Notes: a model not told the origin generated them from the letters alone. Numbered from the stretch's first letter, positions 1 through 6,303 are shown. The stretch is DNA of 6,937 nt from an uncultured Lachnospiraceae bacterium (GCA_947068385.1 CAMTBF010000192.1:1-6937), one strand, 5' to 3'. A program made the numbers and translations.

Positions 1-443
1 GCCGCGATGAACTCCTTGGTGCTGGTCTTGCCCACGCTGCCGGTGATGCCTATGATTTTTACGGAAAGCTTTTTTCGATAGGCCTCCGCGATGTCCTTTA
101 AGGCCTGGAGGGTGTCCTCCACCAGGACATAACAGCCCCAGGTCTCACCAGAACTGCCGGGCTGCCGCCCTGCCATCGCCGCCTCAGCCCTCTTTGCTCC
201 CTCCACTTGCTCCGGTCTCTTCTGGGTCACCGCCAGCACCGCGCCCTTGGCGAAGGCGGCGGCTATGAAGCTATGCCCGTCCACCCGCTCTCCCACCGTG
301 GCGATGAACACCCCGCCCGGCTCCACGGCCCGGGAGTCGATGACCACAGAAGTGACACATGTGTCACCGTCTGCCCCTCCGCCCTGTACCACCAGCTTCC
401 CGCCGCAGGCCTGGGCTATCTCTCTTATCGTCAAATCCATCAT
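1..443 (-). CDS. murF: UDP-N-acetylmuramoyl-tripeptide--D-alanyl-D-alanine ligase MurF, N-terminal part (runs off left edge)
   Basis: MurF is the cytoplasmic Mur ligase that uses ATP to join D-Ala-D-Ala to the UDP-MurNAc-tripeptide, the last cytoplasmic step in making the peptidoglycan pentapeptide. Only 147 codons are present; the central and C-terminal domains lie outside the window. Visible are the substrate-binding N-terminal domain with IDSR at residues 35-38, GERVDGH at 51-57 and a KGA segment near 66-68, then the ATP-binding P-loop GITGSVGKTS at 132-141, which is diagnostic for Mur ligases. Two ATG codons are adjacent at the start (443 and 440); a GGGAG ribosome binding site lies 7 nt before the first. 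Residues about 77-103 (Ala, Arg, Gly and Glu rich) look like an insertion between the N-terminal domain and the P-loop domain. The gene begins 65 bp after the ddl stop with no terminator between, so ddl and murF very likely form one operon making and then using D-Ala-D-Ala. Confidence 0.95.
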   Translation of the reverse strand, partial: MMDLTIREIAQACGGKLVVQGGGADGDTCVTSVVIDSRAVEPGGVFIATVGERVDGHSFIAAAFAKGAVLAVTQKRPEQVEGAKRAEAAMAGRQPGSSGETWGCYVLVEDTLQALKDIAEAYRKKLSVKIIGITGSVGKTSTKEFIA

Positions 444-508
444 GGCCTATCTCCCATCCTTTCCCTGTCTCTTTTCTTATGGAACCGCGCGGAAATCGCA
501 GCAGCCCC

Positions 509-1537
509 TCATGCCCGTCCCTGGGCCATCCGCAGGATCTCCTCGCAGAGCTGCCCGAAGTCCATGCCCACGGCAGCCGCCTCCTGGGGCAGCAGGGAGG
601 TGGGCGTCATCCCCGGCAGGGTATTGGCCTCCAGGCAGTAAATCTCCCCGTCCCCGCTCATGATGAAGTCCATCCGGGCGTAGCTTTTCAGGCGCAATAC
701 CGCGAACACCTGCTCCGCGATCTCCTGCATCCGCAGGCTCTTCTCCTCCGGGATTCGGGCGGGGCAGGTCTCCACGGTGGTGCCGGCCTGGTATTTGTTC
801 CTGTAGTCGTAAAAGCCCTCCTTGGGGGCCATCTCTATCACCGGCAGCGCTTTCCCGTCCATGACCCCCACGGAGAACTCCCTGCCTTTGATGTACTGCT
901 CCACGATTGCCTCCCCGCCGTACCGGAAGGCCTCCGCCTTGGCCGCCTCGTATTCCGAAGGGTCATTGGCGATGCAGACGCCGATGCTGGAGCCGCCGCA
1001 GGAGGTCTTGACGATACGGGGATAAGGGACATACGCTTCTTCGCACTCCCCCTGCTTCAGCCGTATGCCCTGGGGCGTGGGAATCCCATATGCCCGGAAC
1101 AGGTCCTTTGTGATGCCCTTGTCCATGGCCAGGCAGGAGCCCGTGAAATCCGCCCCCGTGTAGGGGATGCCCAGCAGGTCGAAGCATGCCTGGACCCTGC
1201 CGTCCTCGCCGCCCACCCCGTGCAGGGCCAGGAACACGCAATCCGCCTGGCCGCAGATCTCCAGCACATGGGGGCCGAAGAACCCTCTTCCGCCGCTGCC
1301 CCGCAATGCCTTCACGGCCTCCAGGTCCGGGCATTCCTCCCCCACCGCGCTCACCTGCGCCGCCCAGTCCGCATCCTTTTCAAATATCCCTTCCGAATCC
1401 CCCTCATACCCTAAGTACACATCCAGCAGAATCGCCCGATGCCCGTTTTTCCGAAATGCGCGATATATCATGCCGCCGGTGCTCAGCGACACGTCCCGCT
1501 CCGAACTGATTCCTCCTGCCAACACTACGATTTTCAT
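509..1537 (-). CDS. ddl: D-alanine--D-alanine ligase
   Basis: Ddl is a cytoplasmic ATP-grasp enzyme that ligates two D-alanines, the substrate for the MurF encoded just downstream. The 342-aa length fits the family. The sequence shows the N-terminal GGISSERDVS motif (residues 8-17, with the conserved Glu at 13), ALHGVGGEDG (104-113), the DK and GIP-P segment (139-155), the glycine-rich ATP loop KTSCGGSSIG (177-186), EQYIKGREFSVGV (213-225), the omega-loop motif FYDYRNKY (242-249), RMDF (288-291) and the C-terminal EANTLPGMTPTSLLPQ (303-318). The Lys-Tyr at 248-249 is the form found in D-Ala-D-Ala ligases, not the VanA/VanB D-lactate or VanC D-serine types. The ATP loop has Thr where many Ddls have Pro after the Lys. 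The ATG at 1537 has an AGGCGAGG-type ribosome binding site about 6 nt upstream, and a sigma-A promoter lies about 100 bp upstream. Confidence 0.96.
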   Translation of the reverse strand: MKIVVLAGGISSERDVSLSTGGMIYRAFRKNGHRAILLDVYLGYEGDSEGIFEKDADWAAQVSAVGEECPDLEAVKALRGSGGRGFFGPHVLEICGQADCVFLALHGVGGEDGRVQACFDLLGIPYTGADFTGSCLAMDKGITKDLFRAYGIPTPQGIRLKQGECEEAYVPYPRIVKTSCGGSSIGVCIANDPSEYEAAKAEAFRYGGEAIVEQYIKGREFSVGVMDGKALPVIEMAPKEGFYDYRNKYQAGTTVETCPARIPEEKSLRMQEIAEQVFAVLRLKSYARMDFIMSGDGEIYCLEANTLPGMTPTSLLPQEAAAVGMDFGQLCEEILRMAQGRA

Positions 1538-1636
1538 ATGAAGCCTCGCCTTTCTGAATACTCTCCCCAGCCATTCTATTGATACTTATTCCGCCGCCTG
1601 CCGATACATGACAGCCACGGTTCGGCCGGCTTTTTC

Positions 1637-1665
1637 ATTATACTAAGAAAGGCCGCGGGAATCAA
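1637..1665 (-). promoter_or_regulatory. Sigma-A promoter for ddl-murF
   Basis: On the minus strand there is TTGATT (1665-1660), a 17-nt spacer and a perfect TATAAT (1642-1637). The expected start is near 1630, giving a 5' leader of roughly 90 nt before the ddl ATG at 1537. It lies between the terminator of the amidohydrolase gene and ddl, so it makes ddl-murF an independent housekeeping unit. Confidence 0.75.
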
Positions 1666-1689
1666 CCGAAATCGAAAATCCGGCCCCGG

Positions 1690-1721
1690 AAACGCAAAAG
1701 AAGGCAGCCTACACTGCCTCC
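1690..1721 (-). terminator. Intrinsic terminator overlapping the stop codon of the amidohydrolase gene
   Basis: Read on the minus strand, GGAGGCAG (1721-1714) and CTGCCTTC (1707-1700) form an 8-bp stem with one G-T pair and a 6-nt loop. The stem is followed by TTTTGCGT. The TAG stop codon (1711-1709) lies in the loop region, so the terminator is embedded in the last codons of the gene. The T tract is short, so efficiency may be moderate. Confidence 0.6.
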
Positions 1722-2890
1722 CTGGCCCCCTGGGCCTCATATGCGATTTCCCCGTCGATGATGGTATACAGCGTCCGGGTGAACACCTCCATGGGGTTCC
1801 CGGTGAAGACCGCGATGTCCGCGTCCTTCCCCACCTCCAGGCTGCCCACCCTGTCCGCCACGCCGCAGATCACGGCGGGATGGATGGTGATGGCCCTATA
1901 CCCCTCCTCCAGCGCCAGGCCCGCCTTCACCGCCAGCCCCGCGCACAGGGGCAGGGATTGGATCAATGACACCGGATGGTCCGTGGTGATGGCGGTCATG
2001 ACCCCCGCCTGATTCAGGACGCCCACGGTCTTGAAGGCCATGTTCTGCACCTCGATCTTGCTTCTGCTGGCCAGGTCGGGGCCTACGATGGCGGGAAAGC
2101 CCTCCGCCGCCAGCTCCTCCGCGATCAGGTGCCCCTCGGAGCAGTGGTCCAGGGTCATCTTCAGGTCGAACTCCTTTGCGATCCGCACTGCCGTGAAGAT
2201 GTCGTCCACCCGGTGCACATGGGCCTTTATAGGAATCTCCCGGTTCAGCACGGGCAGCCAGCATTCCAGCCGGAAGTCCTGCTGGAAATCCTCCCCGTTT
2301 TCGGCCGCTTTCCTCTTCTGCTCCCGGTAAGAGAAAGCTTTCGTCAGCTCCTCCCGCAGCATGGCGGCAATGGCCATCCGGGTGGAGGGGCTTTTCCCCT
2401 GGCCGGAGTAGTTGACCTTGGGATTCTCCCCGAAAGCCACCTTCATGGCCGCCGGGGCCTTCACCACCAGGCCGTCCACCCGCCTGCCCCTGGTCTTGAG
2501 AAAGGCGAACTGGCCGCCCACCACGTTGGAGCTGCCGGGGCCTATCATGGCCGAGGTGATGCCTGCCCGGACGGCGTCGTCGAAGGCCGCGTCCATGGTG
2601 TTCACGGCATCGATCGCCCGCAGGTAGGGGGTGACGGGATCCACCGTCTCGTTGCAGTCGTCCCCCTCCATGCCCTTCTTCTCCTCCGTGATGCCCATGT
2701 GGCAGTGGGCCTCTATCAGCCCCGGCATGACCAGGCCGTTCCGGGCCAGGATGACCCGCTCGCCCTCCGCGGGATGGAGCGCCCCATCCCGCTTTCCGAC
2801 CTCCGCGATCTTTCCGTCCAGGATCCGGACATACCCGTCCCTGATATCCGGGCCGGCCATGGTCTTGATCGTACCACCGATAATATACAT
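1709..2890 (-). CDS. Amidohydrolase, imidazolonepropionase-related (metal-dependent hydrolase superfamily)
   Basis: This 393-aa protein belongs to the cytoplasmic amidohydrolase superfamily, in the branch usually labelled imidazolonepropionase-like (COG1228 type); the true substrate cannot be told from sequence. An N-terminal beta segment (IIGGTI, DGKI) leads to VMPGLIEAHCHMG, with the HxH metal pair at His62 and His64. Further probable metal or catalytic residues are in AHVHR (His224/His226), TLDHCSEGH (His249, His254) and TTDHP (Asp304). The C-terminus has the usual KDADIAVF-GNP and IIDGEI segments that close the beta-sandwich. It is therefore probably an active enzyme. I chose the ATG at 2890 because a GGGAGG ribosome binding site sits 5 nt upstream; a GTG at 2920 in frame would add ten Arg-rich residues and lacks such a site. 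It begins 43 bp after the M23 gene with no terminator between, so the two are probably co-transcribed. Confidence 0.88.
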   Translation of the reverse strand: MYIIGGTIKTMAGPDIRDGYVRILDGKIAEVGKRDGALHPAEGERVILARNGLVMPGLIEAHCHMGITEEKKGMEGDDCNETVDPVTPYLRAIDAVNTMDAAFDDAVRAGITSAMIGPGSSNVVGGQFAFLKTRGRRVDGLVVKAPAAMKVAFGENPKVNYSGQGKSPSTRMAIAAMLREELTKAFSYREQKRKAAENGEDFQQDFRLECWLPVLNREIPIKAHVHRVDDIFTAVRIAKEFDLKMTLDHCSEGHLIAEELAAEGFPAIVGPDLASRSKIEVQNMAFKTVGVLNQAGVMTAITTDHPVSLIQSLPLCAGLAVKAGLALEEGYRAITIHPAVICGVADRVGSLEVGKDADIAVFTGNPMEVFTRTLYTIIDGEIAYEAQGAREAV

Positions 2891-2933
2891 GTCAACCTCC
2901 CGGACGCGCCGCCGCGACACTCCTCAGACATCC

Positions 2934-3923
2934 TTACTGCAGGAGCACCTCCGGATCCACCGGCGCGCCGTTCAGGGTGAGCTTCAGGTACAGATTGCTC
3001 CCCTCCAGGCTGAAATACTTGGTGGGAGCAGCAATGAACCCGATGACCTGCCCCGGCTCCACATAGCTGCCCTCCATCACCTGTATCGCATCCAGCTGGC
3101 CGTAAGTAATCTGATAGCCGTCCCCCAGATCCACAGTGATCGCATGTCCGATTTCCTCATTTTCAAAAACAGTCGTGACTATGCCGTCCGCGCAGGCCGT
3201 CACGGCGACTCCCTGCTCCGCGGCCAGCATCAGGGCCGGATTGTACTTGAACTGATCCAGCGTGGAGAAGTAGACGCCGCCGTCCATGCTGAAAGGGATC
3301 AGCACCTCGCCGCTCACCGGCCGCAGCAGCCCCTCGCTCTCCGCAAAATGCGGCGTGGGCGCGGCTACCGCGCTGCCGTCCGTGCTGTCGGCGCTCTCCG
3401 CCGCCCCTGCATCCTCAGCGCTCCCGGCCTCCTCCTGGGGCGCGTCCGGCGTGGCCGTGGCGTCCGCATCGTCATCCGTCCCCGCTTCCGGCTTCTCCAT
3501 CGATATCTCAGGCTCCTGGGCAATGGTGTCCTGGCTCCCTATATCCTCCGGCATCCCCTCCACGGCACCGTCCGTCAGCCCCGGTATGGTCACCAGCGGG
3601 GAGCCCGCCTCCATGGGCAGATAGTCCAGGTCGTCATCCTTTCCGGCGACTTCCTTGGCGGCATCCGGCTTTCCGTCTGCAACCGCATTCTTTTTCGTAT
3701 CCGCCTTGTCCTCCACCGGCTTGTTCTGGGCGATCTCCTCGTGCTTGTCCTCCACATTGTCCTCCAGGGCCGTGAAGTCGATGGTGTAACCGTCGCCCTG
3801 CTCCTCCGTGTTGTTGGACTTCATGTAGATCCCCGTCATGGTCAGTGCCGCCAGCACGAACACCGATGACGCGATCATGATGGTGCGCTCCTTTTTCGCA
3901 TTGTTCCTTCTGTTTTTTCTCAT
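2934..3923 (-). CDS. Membrane-anchored M23/LytM-domain protein with lost catalytic residues, SpoIIQ-like
   Basis: The 329-aa protein has a basic N-terminus (residues 1-13), one membrane segment (about 14-33), a long low-complexity acidic and alanine-rich linker (about 39-195), and a C-terminal M23/LytM domain (about 198-329). The fold is recognisable from RPVSGEVLIPFS, ADGIVTTVFE, GHAITVDLGDGYQITYGQL, VEPGQVIGF and NGAPVDPEVLL. However, the zinc ligands are gone: the HxxxD motif reads N228-P-A-L-M232, the HLHFE motif reads N310-L-Y-L-K, and the usual YAHL reads YGQL. It should therefore be a non-enzymatic LytM protein facing the outer or intermembrane space. The STLDQFKYNPALMLAAEQG-type stretch resembles the SpoIIQ branch, and a sigma-F-type promoter precedes it. 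SpoIIQ pairs with SpoIIIAH across the forespore-mother cell space in Bacillus; that role here is inference. A different LytM regulator of amidases is the main alternative. The ATG at 3923 follows AAGGAAGGGAAGG. Confidence 0.85.
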   Translation of the reverse strand: MRKNRRNNAKKERTIMIASSVFVLAALTMTGIYMKSNNTEEQGDGYTIDFTALEDNVEDKHEEIAQNKPVEDKADTKKNAVADGKPDAAKEVAGKDDDLDYLPMEAGSPLVTIPGLTDGAVEGMPEDIGSQDTIAQEPEISMEKPEAGTDDDADATATPDAPQEEAGSAEDAGAAESADSTDGSAVAAPTPHFAESEGLLRPVSGEVLIPFSMDGGVYFSTLDQFKYNPALMLAAEQGVAVTACADGIVTTVFENEEIGHAITVDLGDGYQITYGQLDAIQVMEGSYVEPGQVIGFIAAPTKYFSLEGSNLYLKLTLNGAPVDPEVLLQ

Positions 3924-4010
3924 AGCTGCCTTCCCTTCCTTCTTCTTTCAAAGCAAACTGATATTGATATCCAAATATCCCAAAATCTGTGATATTCGTT
4001 TTCTCGCTAA

Positions 4011-4039
4011 CAGTTTGCCCTAACGGAATGGAATTATGC
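4011..4039 (-). promoter_or_regulatory. Predicted sigma-F (forespore) promoter upstream of the M23/SpoIIQ-like gene
   Basis: On the minus strand, GCATA (4039-4035), 15 nt, then GGCAAACTG (4019-4011) fits the published Bacillus sigma-F consensus GCATR-N15-GGHRARHTX at every defined position, as I recall that consensus. The expected start is near 4004, giving about 80 nt of leader before the ATG at 3923. No comparably good sigma-A promoter is visible in this gap. In B. subtilis spoIIQ is itself a sigma-F gene, which agrees with the protein family. Confidence 0.6.
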
Positions 4040-4042
4040 ATG

Positions 4043-4078
4043 AAAAAAGACAGCTTCTCTTTCCGAAAAGCCGTCTTT
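4043..4078 (-). terminator. Strong intrinsic terminator of the calcium-loop protein gene
   Basis: On the minus strand, AAAGACGGCTT (4078-4068) pairs with AAGCTGTCTTT (4056-4046), an 11-bp stem with one G-T pair and an 11-nt loop that can close further. The T tract at 4048-4043 follows. It lies about 30 bp after the stop codon at 4110 and directly before the sigma-F-type promoter, so it insulates the M23 gene from upstream transcription. Confidence 0.85.
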
Positions 4079-4109
4079 CTCCGATTTCGTATCAAATTGT
4101 CCTGTCTCC

Positions 4110-5357
4110 TCAGGCCTGTGCCTGGTATTTCGCCACGTCCACATGCTGTACCGTGCCCGCCGCGCCGTTCTCGTAGAGGAACACGCCGCTGTTTCGGATG
4201 GCGCCCTGGGTCTGGCCGGAATTGCCTTTTAGCGTGAAATCCGTGGAAACGTTCTGCAGGCAGATGGCGCCTACGCCCTTATCCGCCAGCCGGTAGAGCA
4301 CATCGTTGCCCTCCTCGTCCTTGCACCAGATCTTCAGCTTCTCCCAGACGGCATCGTTCTCGTCGATCCAGCCGTTGCCGTCCTCATCGTACTGGGCCAG
4401 ATCCGCGAAGCCGTTGCCGCTAGCGGTGCCGAAGAGCTCGCTGCCGTCGTTGATCTGGCCGTCGCCGTTCTTGTCCAGGGCCAGGTATCCGCTGCCCGGA
4501 CCCAGCTGCGATATCTCGTCCAGCTCCCCGTCCGCGTCTATGTCGAAATAGAAGGTCTGGTCGGAGAGGGAGGCGATGTCCGTGTCCAGGTTGATGACCA
4601 AAGGATCGCACATGGTGAAGCCAAGCTGCAGGCTCTCCATATAGCGCTCCTGGACGGTGCGGCTCATTCCTACGTTTACATTGAACTCAATCTCCCTGCC
4701 GTCCGCCGTGCGCACCTTGCCCACTGTGGAGAAGCTGGTCTCCTCGGATTCCACTTTTATCGTTTCGTTCACATAGGAGAGCACCCGCATATTGGCGATG
4801 CTCCCAAAGGACAGGCCCTGCAGCCCGTCCTGGACCAGGCCGCCTGTACCGTCTACGTTCTGGGCACCGGATGAGGCATTGCCGTTCTGGGCATCCATAG
4901 CGCCGCTCCCGTTCTGCTGGGTCAGGGACTCATAGGGCGTCATGGCCCGGTTCTGCCCCCACTGGCCGAAGCGGTTCCTCCTGGCGGAGAACAGGATGTC
5001 ATAAATGTAGCGTATGGTGGTCTGGCGGATATTAGCCAGGGTGTCGCTGGCGGAATTCCTGACCGCCACGTTGGAGCTTCTGCTCTGCAGGCGGCCCTGC
5101 CAGTCCTGGAGCGTGGCAGACTGGCCCGCGCCTGTCCGGGCATTCTTCCCATCCGCTCCTGCCGTGCCCCAGGCATCCGCCGAGCCGCCGCCCAGGGCGG
5201 TGTCCAAGGCTCCCTGGCCTCCCGACAGGCCCCCTCTCATCGCTGTTCCTTTCCATATGGTAAACCTTCTCATGGAAACAGCCGTGGAATGGTAGCTCCT
5301 GGAGGACGCCATTCCCACTGTACCGGAATCAATCTTCAAATTTTTCCACTCCTTCAT
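4110..5357 (-). CDS. Conserved-type protein with EF-hand-like calcium-binding loops, function unknown
   Basis: The 415-aa protein has no signal peptide or membrane segment. The N-terminus (MKEWKNLKIDSGTVGMASSR) leads into a Gly/Ala/Ser-rich region to about residue 190. A central segment (about 195-245) has alternating hydrophobic residues and ends in the conserved-looking CDPLVINLD. The C-terminal half carries three acidic loops: DIDADGELDE (272-281), DKNGDGQINDGSE (295-307) and DEDGNGWIDEND (324-335). These follow the DxDxDG pattern of EF-hand or dockerin-type calcium loops. They are interleaved with ELFG, YLALDKNGDG and a final NSGVFLYENG-GTVQHVDVAKYQ. This arrangement recurs in uncharacterised bacterial proteins often labelled EF-hand or VCBS-like; no function is established that I can name. 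I chose the ATG at 5357 for its family-like start (weak GGGTGG site). ATG 5441 with GGGGGG before it, and an open frame up to 5513, are alternatives. A sigma-D-type promoter lies upstream and a strong terminator follows. Confidence 0.75.
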   Translation of the reverse strand: MKEWKNLKIDSGTVGMASSRSYHSTAVSMRRFTIWKGTAMRGGLSGGQGALDTALGGGSADAWGTAGADGKNARTGAGQSATLQDWQGRLQSRSSNVAVRNSASDTLANIRQTTIRYIYDILFSARRNRFGQWGQNRAMTPYESLTQQNGSGAMDAQNGNASSGAQNVDGTGGLVQDGLQGLSFGSIANMRVLSYVNETIKVESEETSFSTVGKVRTADGREIEFNVNVGMSRTVQERYMESLQLGFTMCDPLVINLDTDIASLSDQTFYFDIDADGELDEISQLGPGSGYLALDKNGDGQINDGSELFGTASGNGFADLAQYDEDGNGWIDENDAVWEKLKIWCKDEEGNDVLYRLADKGVGAICLQNVSTDFTLKGNSGQTQGAIRNSGVFLYENGAAGTVQHVDVAKYQAQA

Positions 5358-5700
5358 GTCCACCCGTCCTGCAGGCCCTCCGGTCACCCACCCTCCCTGA
5401 TGCGGATCCCGTCCTCCTGGCGGACTTTTTATGGTTTCCATCCTGTCCCCCCAATGGGCCCTGGGGCATCCTCTGCCGAAGGCCCATGGCCGTCCCTGCA
5501 GGCTTTCCGCCACGCCGATACATCTGTCACATCAGCGGCATCGCATCGCGCCCGGAATCCCCTCCCTGCTTCCCATCGGGAACGGCATAAAAAAATGGCA
5601 TTTAGACAAGGAAATCCTTTCCCTGCATAAATACCATCCGTGGTGTCCATATCTAATCTGTACTCGGCGCAGTCGGCCGAACTGCTTTCCTGTACTAAGT
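5358..5700 (-). other. Long untranslated leader or intergenic region before the calcium-loop protein gene
   Basis: If transcription starts at the sigma-D-type promoter, this gives a leader of about 340 nt before the ATG at 5357. It holds a palindrome flanked by direct repeats (listed separately) and G-rich stretches such as GGGCCCATTGGGGGG. Short open frames exist, but none has a convincing ribosome binding site or protein-like composition. I do not recognise a known riboswitch in it, and in particular I see no c-di-GMP riboswitch core. Confidence 0.4.
5658..5696 (-). promoter_or_regulatory. Operator-like palindrome flanked by direct repeats at the predicted transcription start
   Basis: On the minus strand, AGTACAG (5696-5690) is followed by the near-perfect palindrome GCAGTTCGGCCGACTGC (5685-5669) and then a second AGTACAG (5664-5658). 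The arrangement is symmetric, with 4-nt linkers on both sides of the palindrome. It begins within a few bases of the start expected from the sigma-D-type promoter, so it could be a repressor site or an RNA hairpin at the 5' end of the message. There is no T tract, so it is not an intrinsic terminator. Confidence 0.4.
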
Positions 5701-5727
5701 ATATCGACATGTTCGCGGCTTTCTTTA
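5701..5727 (-). promoter_or_regulatory. Predicted sigma-D (sigma-28, motility-type) promoter
   Basis: On the minus strand, TAAA (5727-5724), 15 nt, then GTCGATAT (5708-5701) differs at one base from the Bacillus sigma-D consensus TAAA-N15-GCCGATAT. It lies between the SseB-domain gene and the calcium-loop protein gene, on the same strand, and would drive the latter. No flagellar gene is in the window, so the motility link rests on this site alone. Confidence 0.6.
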
Positions 5728-5764
5728 GCCTATTTTTTCCATCTTGTCCGACCGCCGGCCCCGA

Positions 5765-6259
5765 TCACTTCTTCTGCTTCTGGGCCGCCTGCTTGGCCTG
5801 GGCCGCCCTGGCGGACATCATGCTGGCCAGCATCTCCCTGGGCAGGATGATGTTGGCCCCGAAGGGATTGATCACCATGCCCAGGGCGGGGCAGAGGTTC
5901 CCCTTGGGATCGCGGCGCAGTATCATGGCGGCGTATTCCTCCAGCTTCAGCGCGAAGTACGGGAACTTCTGGTTCTTCTCCTGCCATTTCTCGTACTCTG
6001 CCGTGTCCGTGAAGGCCATGAAGAACTTCGCGCCGTCCGGCGTGTTCAGCATGGGGAACTGGACCTTGCTGTTCGGGGCCAGGACGAGCTTGCCCTCGGC
6101 ATCCTCCGTGGGGGCCGGGTCTATCATAGCCGGGGAGAGGAAGCTGGCCTTGGTCAGCTCTCCCATGAACATATTGCGGTGCGCGGGCGTGTCCTCGGCC
6201 TTCATCAGCTCGATGGCTCCTACCAGCATTGGATTGGATACGGTTTTATTGAATTCCAT
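5765..6259 (-). CDS. SseB-domain protein (SseB N-terminal domain family)
   Basis: The 164-aa protein matches the pattern of the SseB N-terminal domain. It begins with MEFNKTVSNP and a helix to about residue 20, then RNMFMGELTKASFLSPA (28-44), VQFPMLNTPDGAKFFMAFTD (66-85), the Trp-containing EYEKWQ (88-93), and VINPFGANIILPREML (129-144). The end (147-164) is an Ala/Gln/Lys-rich, probably helical tail. SseB was named for enhanced serine sensitivity in E. coli; the biochemical role of the domain is not established, and the protein is expected to be cytoplasmic. The ATG at 6259 is 9 nt from a GGAGG site; an ATG at 6265, only 3 nt from the same site, is possible and adds two residues. The gene stands alone: a sigma-A promoter and the half-site array lie upstream, and a different promoter lies 38 bp after its stop. 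Confidence 0.82.
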   Translation of the reverse strand: MEFNKTVSNPMLVGAIELMKAEDTPAHRNMFMGELTKASFLSPAMIDPAPTEDAEGKLVLAPNSKVQFPMLNTPDGAKFFMAFTDTAEYEKWQEKNQKFPYFALKLEEYAAMILRRDPKGNLCPALGMVINPFGANIILPREMLASMMSARAAQAKQAAQKQKK

Positions 6260-6275
6260 GGTCATATACCTCCCT

Positions 6276-6291
6276 GTCCCCTTTGGGGGAC
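6276..6291 (-). promoter_or_regulatory. Short hairpin just before the ribosome binding site of the SseB-domain gene
   Basis: On the minus strand GTCCCC (6291-6286) and GGGGAC (6281-6276) form a 6-bp GC-rich stem with a CAAA loop. It ends two bases from the GGGAGG ribosome binding site. It could protect or modulate initiation of the SseB-domain gene; no T tract follows, so it is not a terminator. Confidence 0.45.
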
Positions 6292-6303
6292 GATGCCTCA
6301 AAA

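Noticed and set aside
359..1414. Long plus-strand open frame opposite ddl
   Set aside because: It is antisense to a gene with a complete set of Ddl motifs, its product has the Pro/Arg/His/Leu-rich look of a GC-rich shadow frame, and no ribosome binding site fits.
509..1537. Vancomycin-resistance type ligase (VanA/B/C/D class)
   Set aside because: The omega loop carries the Lys-Tyr form typical of D-Ala-D-Ala ligases, and murF follows instead of vanH, vanX or vanT.
2891..2920. GTG start at 2920 for the amidohydrolase
   Set aside because: It would place the strong GGGAGG site inside the gene and add an Arg-rich tail before the usual MYIIGGTI start.
1976..3869. Long overlapping plus-strand open frames opposite the amidohydrolase and M23 genes
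   Set aside because: They lie opposite two genes with clear motifs and ribosome binding sites; their translations show no domain and reflect GC-skewed codon positions.
3634..4095. Minus-strand 153-codon open frame overlapping the start of the M23 gene
   Set aside because: It runs through a strong terminator and the sigma-F-type promoter and overlaps the M23 gene in another frame; it is a shadow frame.
5358..5513. In-frame N-terminal extension of the calcium-loop protein
   Set aside because: The 52 extra residues are Gly/Pro/Arg-rich and unlike a structured start, while the start at 5357 gives a family-like N-terminus. ATG 5441 has a purine-rich site and is not fully excluded.
5429..5710. 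Minus-strand 93-codon open frame between the SseB and calcium-loop genes
   Set aside because: Its ATG lies between the -35 and -10 boxes of the predicted sigma-D promoter, it has no clear ribosome binding site, and its composition is not protein-like.
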